From positions 29,331-93,330 of IMG/VR virus record IMGVR_UViG_3300030105_002498: a stretch of 64,000 nucleotides of DNA. One strand, written 5' to 3'. The notes under the pieces are model-generated. The model worked only from the letters and a program-made list of their open reading frames with translations, made no database searches and was not told the DNA's origin. Below are positions 24,294 to 32,800 of the stretch, one piece after another (position 1 is the stretch's first letter; every line of letters starts with the position of its first letter). The stretch is from a virus. A program made the translations under genes and the position numbers.

Positions 24294-25556
24294 ATGATTA
24301 ATAAAGAATTGATTAACCACATACTATCAAACTCAGGACAATTAAGAGATAAGGAAACTTGGTATGATGTGGGAGAAAAATTTCATGTTACTGCCCCCGA
24401 TGAAGACAAAGCTAAAATAGACAACACTTACAAGAAAAAAGCCGTAGCCAGGAAAGCTCAACAAATCTGGCAAAAATATATAGGTCAAAAGAATGACTTG
24501 AAATTAGACAGAGAAACTTATGTCAATGGAAAGTTAAAATTCGAGACCTTTAAGAAGAAGCCTGATTCAGCAGAAATGGATTTTGAAGGCTACAGTTTAG
24601 AGAGAGTTACCACCAATCCCTATGGTGGAATGTGGATGAAGTATAAGAAAGATGGACCAACCCCAGACAGCTTCAAAGAAATCCTAGAAGCTGGAAATAT
24701 CGAAGCTTGGAATATAGATAGAAATATAATTAAAGGAGAATCAGACTTAATGGTTCTTATCTCTGATACTCATATTGGAGCGAAATCTAGTAATGGTGAA
24801 GCTTACACTAAAGAAGTATATCAAGCTAGATTAAAATCAATCACAGACAATGTAATTAATAATCAAACTGCACCTTACAAAAGGTTGATAGTAGTTCACT
24901 TAGGAGACTGGTTAGATAGTGTATTTACTAATAGTGATTCTAAAACAGGATTGACTACAAGAGGTGGGCATGAGATGCCATCTTTATACTCTCCTGTGGA
25001 ATCTTTTAAGATGGCTTATGAAACTCACCTGAGTTTTATTAAAACACTTAGAGCAGAGGTAGAGCATGAATCTATGGAAGTTATAATGATGACCAATGCT
25101 AACCATGATTCTGATAGTGCTTTTGCAGCTTCAACTTGTTGTGAAATCCACTTAAAATACTTAGACCCTGAAATCAAATACACCACTTCAAGAGATTTTA
25201 TTGAAACTTTGAAGGTGCAAGGAGTGACTATAGGACTTTCACATGGAAAGGACAGAGAGTATTTGAATAGACCCTTACCTAGAGTGATGACAGAAAAGGT
25301 AGAGAATTACTTAATTTCCTACTGTCTGAATCATAACATTAATCCTAAAGAATTTATTTGTTTATCTGGAGACCAACATAATTGGTCAGATACTTTCTCA
25401 CAAAATTTAAGGTATATCAAATGCCCATCTCTTTTTGGGTCTTCAGAGCATTCAGAAATGAATTATGGAAGGTCTATTATTGGATTTGTAACTGCGGAAT
25501 TTAAGCCTGGAGCTACAATTAAAAATGGAGTCATTATAAAACCTGAACTATTATAA
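24294..25556 (+). CDS. Calcineurin-like metallophosphoesterase
   Basis: A 420-residue protein. The C-terminal ~270 residues hold the full metallophosphoesterase signature: D158-T-H160, G-D205-W, N270-H271-D272, S-H317-G and D360-Q-H362, which bind two metal ions. The N-terminal ~150 residues form a helical, basic domain (KKKAVARKAQQIWQKYIGQK) that may bind nucleic acid. Relatives include SbcD/Mre11-type nucleases and other phosphatases. Paired with a RecB-like nuclease, DNA processing is the likely role; the true substrate is unknown. Confidence 0.75.
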   Translation: MINKELINHILSNSGQLRDKETWYDVGEKFHVTAPDEDKAKIDNTYKKKAVARKAQQIWQKYIGQKNDLKLDRETYVNGKLKFETFKKKPDSAEMDFEGYSLERVTTNPYGGMWMKYKKDGPTPDSFKEILEAGNIEAWNIDRNIIKGESDLMVLISDTHIGAKSSNGEAYTKEVYQARLKSITDNVINNQTAPYKRLIVVHLGDWLDSVFTNSDSKTGLTTRGGHEMPSLYSPVESFKMAYETHLSFIKTLRAEVEHESMEVIMMTNANHDSDSAFAASTCCEIHLKYLDPEIKYTTSRDFIETLKVQGVTIGLSHGKDREYLNRPLPRVMTEKVENYLISYCLNHNINPKEFICLSGDQHNWSDTFSQNLRYIKCPSLFGSSEHSEMNYGRSIIGFVTAEFKPGATIKNGVIIKPELL

Positions 25557-25596
25557 TAGGTGTTTCATTTATTGATTAATTTTTGTATATTTACAG

Positions 25597-26301
25597 ATGA
25601 AATCACTTAAAAATCAAATACTATTTTTCTTCCAAGATTTAACCTTTGAAGAAAGCACACATAAATACTTTGTAAAAGGAGACCCACTTGAAAAATCGGT
25701 TTCAAAACTGATAAAGGATTTTTGTCCTTTTACTGACTTTAAGAAAATAGCACTAGCTTGTGACAAGAGGGATAATTTGCCTCTAGGTACAACTAGAACC
25801 TTTTGGAAAAACAAGTCAGATGTCTCTTTAGCTCAAGGTAACAAGGCACATTTCTTCGGAGAGTATTATCCTTTCAGAAGAAAATTGAAACCTACAGATA
25901 AACTTGAAGAAGCTGTGGTCAACTTTTGGAATGATCTTCCTGACCACATTCTTCCAGTTTTTACAGAATTGAAGATGTACCACAAAATAAGAATGTTTGG
26001 TGGTATGATGGATATTCTACTTTACAATACAAAGACGAAAAAATTTATTATAGCTGACTACAAAACTAATGAAGACCTCTTTAAAAATTTTAAAGGAACA
26101 AAGATGACAGGTCTCTTTTCACACTTATTAGACAGTCCATACAACCACTATCAACTTCAATTCAGTTTTTATCAGATACTATTTGAACAAACTGGATTAG
26201 AAGTAGAAGGTAGAGTTCTAATACATCTCAAGCGAGATGGGACTTATATAATGTATGATACAGATGACTTAACTAGTACTTTAAAACAATATTTAAAATG
26301 A
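25597..26301 (+). CDS. PD-(D/E)XK nuclease, RecB-like
   Basis: A 234-residue protein. GGMMDILLYNTKTKKFIIADYK gives the D...D-x-K catalytic core, and YQLQFSFYQILFEQTGL is the Q-x-x-x-Y motif of RecB/AddB-type nucleases; this is a single nuclease domain. A TATATTTA box 20 bases after TTT (around 25564-25594) is a weak promoter candidate. It overlaps fibre 4 by four bases. Exonuclease or recombination work on phage or host DNA is likely. Confidence 0.75.
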   Translation: MKSLKNQILFFFQDLTFEESTHKYFVKGDPLEKSVSKLIKDFCPFTDFKKIALACDKRDNLPLGTTRTFWKNKSDVSLAQGNKAHFFGEYYPFRRKLKPTDKLEEAVVNFWNDLPDHILPVFTELKMYHKIRMFGGMMDILLYNTKTKKFIIADYKTNEDLFKNFKGTKMTGLFSHLLDSPYNHYQLQFSFYQILFEQTGLEVEGRVLIHLKRDGTYIMYDTDDLTSTLKQYLK

Positions 26302-27743
26302 AAGAATTTAATCGAGAAACTTTTGAACAACTTCTAAAGACAGTTTCTTGTCTTCAATGTGAAGTAGCTAAACTTCCCTCTACTCCCAAATTTACTGCTA
26401 ATAATATTATTGTTGCTAATGCAGCAGGAAACTTATCAGAAGATGTTTCTCAAAGATTTACATACGATCTCGTTAATGGAATTCTTGATATAAAGAATAG
26501 TATAGGTTCTACTGACTACCGAATTCGACATGGAAATGACGGACTTCAATTAAACGGTTATGGTGGAGCAGGAAATGGATTGGTTAATATAAATCATGCT
26601 GCTAGTCGTGGGACTGAAGCAGTTCCAACTTCTATTGTAGGCGATACTGTTAATTCAAGAACTTTATTTTGGAGTCATGCTAATAATGCAAATGGACTTG
26701 CATCTTATAATTTAGTTGGAGAAGCTCACACAGACACTTATGAAAGAAGTGATGGATGGCATGCAGGTGCTTATACCTGGACAGTTAAACCTATATCAGG
26801 TGGAGTAAATTGGTCAACACAGACTGATGTTATGGAACTTACAAGTGTGTCTTTAAGATTGCATAAATATGGTTTAGGTAATATTACTTCTGCTTCTATT
26901 ACTGCTGCTTTAGGGGCATTAGCTAGTGGAGGTCCTGGAGCTGCTGTTGACTCTGATTTTATATTAGGTGTTAGTAATAATGGACATTTAATTGAAGTTA
27001 ATAAAACAACCCTTGGTGGTGCTAATCTTTATAATATAGATGGAGAAATAACTGGAAACAGAAATGTGGATTTAAGAAGCTTGGACCTAAACTTTAGGAA
27101 AGGTGCATCAGGTTCAGAAACTCCATTGATCTCTTTTGATGGAGGTAGTACAAGAGTTATAGTTGGTGGAACTACTTCTGAAGGCTTTGGTACACTCCAT
27201 GTTAAGTCTCAAGGAGCAGGAGATTCACAAGTCTTTATTTGTGGAGATACTACTAATACTGTTATTTTAAGACTATTAAATAGTGGTACATTCAGACTTG
27301 ATGCTTATGGTGAAGGTAATAAGAGTGCTGCGGACTTATCAGAAGTTTATACTAATGGAACAATTTTAGCTCCTGCGGATAATGGAACTATTATTGAAGT
27401 GCCTAATCCCGCAGGTGGAACTTATGTTTGGAGGACAACTACTGAAAATTCCAATATTAATAATTGGAGTCCTACTGCCCTTGACATTAGTAATGTTATT
27501 TTAAGAAATGGAACTGGAGCTATCAACTGTACAGGACTAGATGCTACTGATGCAATACAAGGTACTGAGAAACAAATACATAACAGAGGAACTGGAGTAC
27601 TTAGTCTTACTAATGCTGATGCATCATCAACTGTTGGGAATAGATTCAGACTCCCTGGAGCAACAACTCATGCTATAGCTGTAGATGCTGTGGCTACTGT
27701 GATTTATAATGGTACGGACTGGTTTTTAAAATCTTCTTCATAA
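26298..27743 (+). CDS. Fibre protein 4
   Basis: A 481-residue protein. Its N-terminal helix with cysteines (FEQLLKTVSCLQCEVAKL) is followed by a segment like those of the other fibres (NIIVANAAGNLSEDVSQRF). Two copies of the Tyr-Gly module occur: LHKYGLGNITSASI (about 190-203) and LDAYGEGNKSAADL (about 334-347). The C-terminal end (YNGTDWFLKSSS) is typical of Bacteroidota phage fibre tips. ATGA overlap with the nuclease gene couples the two. Confidence 0.7.
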   Translation: MKEFNRETFEQLLKTVSCLQCEVAKLPSTPKFTANNIIVANAAGNLSEDVSQRFTYDLVNGILDIKNSIGSTDYRIRHGNDGLQLNGYGGAGNGLVNINHAASRGTEAVPTSIVGDTVNSRTLFWSHANNANGLASYNLVGEAHTDTYERSDGWHAGAYTWTVKPISGGVNWSTQTDVMELTSVSLRLHKYGLGNITSASITAALGALASGGPGAAVDSDFILGVSNNGHLIEVNKTTLGGANLYNIDGEITGNRNVDLRSLDLNFRKGASGSETPLISFDGGSTRVIVGGTTSEGFGTLHVKSQGAGDSQVFICGDTTNTVILRLLNSGTFRLDAYGEGNKSAADLSEVYTNGTILAPADNGTIIEVPNPAGGTYVWRTTTENSNINNWSPTALDISNVILRNGTGAINCTGLDATDAIQGTEKQIHNRGTGVLSLTNADASSTVGNRFRLPGATTHAIAVDAVATVIYNGTDWFLKSSS

Positions 27744-28450
27744 TGTTAAATAGCGAAGTAATACAAAGAGTACAAAGCCTGTACTCAAGAGGGGTTCAAT
27801 CTGATGACACTAGGTTACAGGATAGGCACATATATAATAAACTACTTACGAGTAGAGCTAGACTTTTGGTCCAAAAGGCTAAGAAGAGGCAGAAGATTAA
27901 TCAATGGAACTATCAGTTACTACCTTGTGTGGAGATGATTGAAGCTGCAAAACATGAATGTCCTTGCTTACCTCCTGTTGGATGTAAGATATTAAGGACT
28001 AAAGAAGTGTTACCAAGTGTTTTAACAAACCTGGATTCTCATTTAATACAATCTGTTACTTCAATTGAAGGGAGTATTGTATTTTCTGAGATAACGTGGA
28101 AAGAGATGAAGTACAAAGCAGGGGCAAAATATACTAGATTCAAACCTGAGTATTTTCTCCGTGGAGACTATTTATACATTACTACTAAAAATGCTTCAGA
28201 AGTTATTTCTATAGAAGCTTTGTTTCAGAATCCAGAGGAGGCTGATACTTTTCCTTCTTACTGTGATGACCCAGATTGTACTGACTGTTCAGACTGCACA
28301 AGTGTTTTAGATAAAGTATTTCCTCTTGATGATGACTTAATTGATACAGTAGTTGAGATGGCAAATGCAGAACTTATATCACTCTTTACACAAATGTTAG
28401 AAGACAAAACAAATAACTCTTCTGATACAGAAGAACAAAGAACCAAATAA
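27743..28450 (+). CDS. Tail ring/connector protein A (crAss-type)
   Basis: A 235-residue protein. The N-terminal region (QRVQSLYSRGVQSDDTRLQD, RHIYNKLLTSRARLLVQKAK) and CPCLPPVGCKILRTKE are strongly like a conserved crAss-phage structural gene next to the large tail protein. It has a Cys cluster (CDDPDCTDCSDC) near residue 175. A helix-rich start followed by a beta domain fits the stacked ring proteins beneath the portal. The numbering of such rings cannot be assigned here. Confidence 0.7.
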   Translation: MLNSEVIQRVQSLYSRGVQSDDTRLQDRHIYNKLLTSRARLLVQKAKKRQKINQWNYQLLPCVEMIEAAKHECPCLPPVGCKILRTKEVLPSVLTNLDSHLIQSVTSIEGSIVFSEITWKEMKYKAGAKYTRFKPEYFLRGDYLYITTKNASEVISIEALFQNPEEADTFPSYCDDPDCTDCSDCTSVLDKVFPLDDDLIDTVVEMANAELISLFTQMLEDKTNNSSDTEEQRTK

Positions 28451-28911
28451 TGACAAACATTAGAGACAGTTATAAATTGTATAAAGAGAGTGTTGATAAT
28501 CCAGTAGACATTAAGACTTACGTAAAGTTGTCAGGATTGTACAACAAGTTTCTAATGAATAAAGTACTCGAAGGAGAGACAGTAACACTTCCTTGTAGGC
28601 TAGGTAACATCTATGTTGCAGGAAGGAAACAAAAAGTTAGGTTTGATGAAGATGGCAATGTCCAAGGACTAGCTCCAGATTGGGTAGGTACTAAAAAACT
28701 TTGGGAGTCTAATCCAGAAGCAAAAGAAAAGAAACAACTTTTATACCATCTTAATGCTCACACAGATAATGTGAGATATAAATATGTATGGAGTAAGAAG
28801 GATGTATTAGTAAAAAATAAAACATTGTATTCCTTGAGATTAACCAGGACTAATAAAAGAGCAGTTCATAAAAGGATAATAGAAGGACAACAATACATAA
28901 CTAAATATTAA
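28450..28911 (+). CDS. IHF-like small structural protein
   Basis: A 153-residue protein. Residues about 24-60 (KLSGLYNKFLMNKVLEGE, then VTLPCRLGNIYVAGRKQKV) match the HU/IHF layout of helix followed by L-G-x-x-x-V-x-x-R. The rest (GLAPDWVGTKKLWESNPEAK, then LRLTRTNKRAVHKR) is very basic. It is a conserved small gene of crAss-like phages between two ring proteins. It may be an IHF-like DNA-binding protein in the virion or a ring component that reuses the fold. Confidence 0.65.
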   Translation: MTNIRDSYKLYKESVDNPVDIKTYVKLSGLYNKFLMNKVLEGETVTLPCRLGNIYVAGRKQKVRFDEDGNVQGLAPDWVGTKKLWESNPEAKEKKQLLYHLNAHTDNVRYKYVWSKKDVLVKNKTLYSLRLTRTNKRAVHKRIIEGQQYITKY

Positions 28912-28913
28912 TT

Positions 28914-29873
28914 ATGGCTGAATCAATTCAATACATAAGTGTTACGAGAATTTTTAACAAGTTATCTCGTGACCTAAGAGGAACAGAACTTAATGAGTCA
29001 GATGTAATAGAGTGGATTGGGGAAGCTTTAGACTTTCTAAGAGTATCTGGAACTCAAGAAGAATCAATAGCATTCATTACTGTAAAAGACCACATGGCAG
29101 ATGTGCCTATAGGGTTACAGACTGTACTTCAGATAGCAAGAAACAATAACTACTCTTCTGATGAGTGTCTTACAACTGCTGACATAGCTGATACAATTGA
29201 AGATACAGTAAACAACCCAGTCTTTTTAGATTGCCAAGGTAAGCCTATTGTAGATTATGATGTTGCATACTACAGACCTTTCTTCGATTTACAATGGGAA
29301 TATGACCCTTGGAGTAGAAGTAACTTGTATGCTACTCAATACACTCCAGTAAGACTTGCTAACCATACACTATTTGGAAGTATTGTTTGTAAGGAGAAAG
29401 GCTTTGATAATTTGTACACAAGTAAAAGTGATGAGTATAATATAGTGGGAACTGATGAAAAGAAATTTAGATTCTCTTTCCGTGAGGGTTCTATTGCAGT
29501 CTCTTATTTGAAGACTGCTACAGATGAGGAAGGCTATCCATTAATTCCTGACCAGGTATCTTATATCACAGCTATAACCTACTTTGTAAAGTGGAAACTT
29601 GCAGAATGGTATGCTTGGAACAGTAGAGATGGGTCTGTTGGTAACAGAGACTACAATGAAAAGAGATGGTTAAAGTATGTAAGACAAGCTAAGAACTGGA
29701 CTAAGATGCCAAAAGGTATTGACCAGTATCAAAACTTACTTGAAGAATCTCATTACCTTATTCCAAGACTTAAAAAATATTATGGATTTTTTGGTAACTT
29801 AGGTAGATCAGAAGACAGAGTGTTCAATGACCCAGACTACAGAAAAAAATTCGAGTCTTACGACAATTTATAA
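28914..29873 (+). CDS. Tail ring/tubular protein B (crAss-type)
   Basis: A 319-residue protein. It starts with a helical region (VTRIFNKLSRDLRGTELNE, VIEWIGEALDFLRVSG), then beta-rich middle parts (FRFSFREGSIAVSYLKTA) and a Trp/Tyr-rich end (WKLAEWYAWNSRDGSVG). This helix-bundle plus beta layout recalls P22 gp4-type tail connector proteins, and its position beside the very large tail protein is standard in crAss-like phages. Three bases separate it from that gene. Confidence 0.7.
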   Translation: MAESIQYISVTRIFNKLSRDLRGTELNESDVIEWIGEALDFLRVSGTQEESIAFITVKDHMADVPIGLQTVLQIARNNNYSSDECLTTADIADTIEDTVNNPVFLDCQGKPIVDYDVAYYRPFFDLQWEYDPWSRSNLYATQYTPVRLANHTLFGSIVCKEKGFDNLYTSKSDEYNIVGTDEKKFRFSFREGSIAVSYLKTATDEEGYPLIPDQVSYITAITYFVKWKLAEWYAWNSRDGSVGNRDYNEKRWLKYVRQAKNWTKMPKGIDQYQNLLEESHYLIPRLKKYYGFFGNLGRSEDRVFNDPDYRKKFESYDNL

Positions 29874-29876
29874 ATT

Positions 29877-32800
29877 ATGGCAGAAAAAAATAATGTTAAC
29901 AGATTAAGTAAAGGAATTAGTACTGATGTTTCTCCTATTGACCAAAAGCAAGGGACTTACAGGTATGCTAAAAATGCTGTACTTGAAAGCCGAGACGGAA
30001 ATATTGGATTCCTTTCTAATGAGTTAGGGAATGAAGTTTGCGCTTTGTTCCCTACTGGTTATACACCAATAGGTAAAGAGTACATGACTAATGGAGAAGT
30101 TGCTATCTTCCTAGTGAGCTTAGATGATGCTACATCTGAGATAGGTATTCTAAAAGATAACTGTACTTATGAAACTGTAGTTAATACTAACTTAGGTTTT
30201 AAAATAAAAAATCAGATAGACGCTACTTACAGATTGAGAAGAGGTTGTGAAAGAACTGTCTACTTTACTGATGGTGCTAACAAACCAAGAATATTTAACT
30301 TTGATAGTCCAGAAGACTTTCAAGATGGAGCTGGAGCTTGGGTTGAAACTAAGTTCAATCTATTCAAGATTTATAATAGCATTCCAAGATTTTCAAATAT
30401 TGAGATTGCGGAGACAGGACAATTACCTCCTGGTTCATACAACGCTGCTATACAGTATCTTGATGAAGACTTTAATCCTACAGAATGGATTAATACTACA
30501 GACACAGTTATTATTTACAATGATAATGGTAAGTCAAAGCCTTTTAGAGATGTAAGAGGTTCTACAAATGCTATCACGGATTACCAAGACTATGGTAATA
30601 CTAATAAGTCCATCAAGTTTACACTTAGTAACTTAGATGAAACCTTTTTATTTTATAGAATAGCTATCATTGAAGCTAACAATGGTTCTGGAAATGTGAG
30701 TAGAGTTGTTTTCTCAGGAGAGATTTCTACTAAAATACTGAGTTACACTTATACTGGAACTAATGGACAGACTGAAGGTACTGTACAAGAGATACAACAG
30801 TTTAATAATATCATTGAAAGTGCTAAACATATTGAGCAAATTGAAAACAGACTAATTTTATCTAATACACAAGGTAAGCAAATTAACTATTGTAGATTAC
30901 AAAAGTATGCTTCAAGAATTAAAGCTAATCTAGTTACTGAATCAGTAGTACTTAATGATCTAACTTTTGAGAACAATCAAAAGAGACCTGAACACCACCT
31001 TGAAAAAGTAGGCTACATGCCAGGAGAGATATACTCTTTTGGGATTGTATGGGTATTTGATGATGGCACTACATCACCTGGTTATCATATTCCAGGTAAA
31101 GCTTCAACTTACAATTCTCTGATGAGTTCAGATAATGTACTAGAGAATAGTTTCTATACTGAGAATGATAGTTGTAGTGGAGAAGACTTTTGGGGATATG
31201 ATTCTCAAGGGACACCTTTAAAAAATACAGCAATTAGACATCACAGATTCCCACTAAGAAGTAAAGTTAATAAACCTTTAGTTACAAGTCTTGGTTCAAG
31301 TACTGAGTTAACTCAGAATGTTTTATCTCTTACTATTACTGGAACTATTGCTGACCCTCCTGTAAGTGCTTCGACTATGGAGGTGACTGTCAATTATACT
31401 ATTGATGCTGTTGCTGCTACAGAAGTTATTGACATAAACACAGAGACTTATGACCCAGCAACAGGAATATTAAATCTTCAGATAACTTCTAACTTAGGTG
31501 TGTTAGTATTTGTAGATGTATTAGAAACTCCTGATGCAGGTGGAGCTGGTGTTGCTCCTTCAACAAATTCAACTTTAACTTATGTTGGTACAGTTACAGA
31601 AGAAACTGTAATCTTAAATGATATAGTTTATACTTCAGACATATTTGGGATTAACTTCTCTAATATTGATGTACCAAGTGCTGATGACCTTAATGGAGAA
31701 GTTGTAGTTGGTTACTACATTGTGAGAAACAAAAGAGAAGAAGCTGAGAAGACTATTTTAGATACTGGTGTTATCACACCTTTACTTGAAGAAAAGAGAG
31801 CAGGAGTCAGTAAGTTTGTTTCCTTTGGACACATAGCACCAGAGAGTGCAGATTTAAAAGATGATGTATTTGCACTAGTTCACCCTGAACATAAATTTAG
31901 ACAAAAAGAATATACAGGTGTCACAGAGTTGATACAAGAAGGTGAGTATGTTATAACAAGTAGAAATGTTTCTTCCCGTGTTACACAAGATGTGCTACCT
32001 GGGACTTCTTACGATGCTTCTGTAAATAAAAGAAGAGAGAGGGATTCTGATGGTTTCGATTTACATACTATTACTAGAAACAACAATGTTACTTATAATG
32101 TAAAAGAAGGAACTCTTGCAGATCAAGCTGACATAAATGAAGTCTTTTATCTTGACAGTCTTTTTAGTAAGACTATTACTGACTTAGGTGGAGATAGAAA
32201 AGACATCTTCAATATGTCAGGAGATAACAAGACTGGAATCTTACACTTAAATAAAACTTTAGATACTGTTGATCTAAGAGATAATCTTCCTTATGTAGTT
32301 ATGAAGAGAACTTTAACTGACCCTTATGGGAATTTTAGAGTGCTACCTTATTACAAGGAGAATGCAAACACAATTAACCTTAGTGGAGCTACAGAGAATA
32401 CTGTAACAATCTTTAATGGAGATTCTTATATCTCTTCAATGAGATATGTTTCTTCAAGTTACTATGACCTAAGAATCAAAGATAGAGATAGAAAATCAGG
32501 AGCACTTAATTTTATTATAGGTGTTCTTGGAGTTATTACTGGAGCTGTTTTAATTGCTACAGGTGTTGGAGCTGCTGCTGGTATTGCTGTTATTGGTTTT
32601 GGAGTTACACAACTATCAACAGGATTTAAAGTTGCACAAGCTTCAAGAGTTTACCAAGATTTGTATGACCAAGGTTTACAAGATACTGTAGATGATGCTG
32701 CTACCCAACAATACTTTGCACCTGACCCACAAGATGATGAATTACAATGGATGACAGATGTTGTCACTAACCTTTGGTTTGAGAGTAGTGTGAATATGAA

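Noticed and set aside
25564-25594. TTT-N20-TATATTTA as a promoter for the nuclease gene
   Set aside because: Both boxes deviate from consensus at a key base; AT-rich DNA gives such matches by chance. Noted only in the gene entry.
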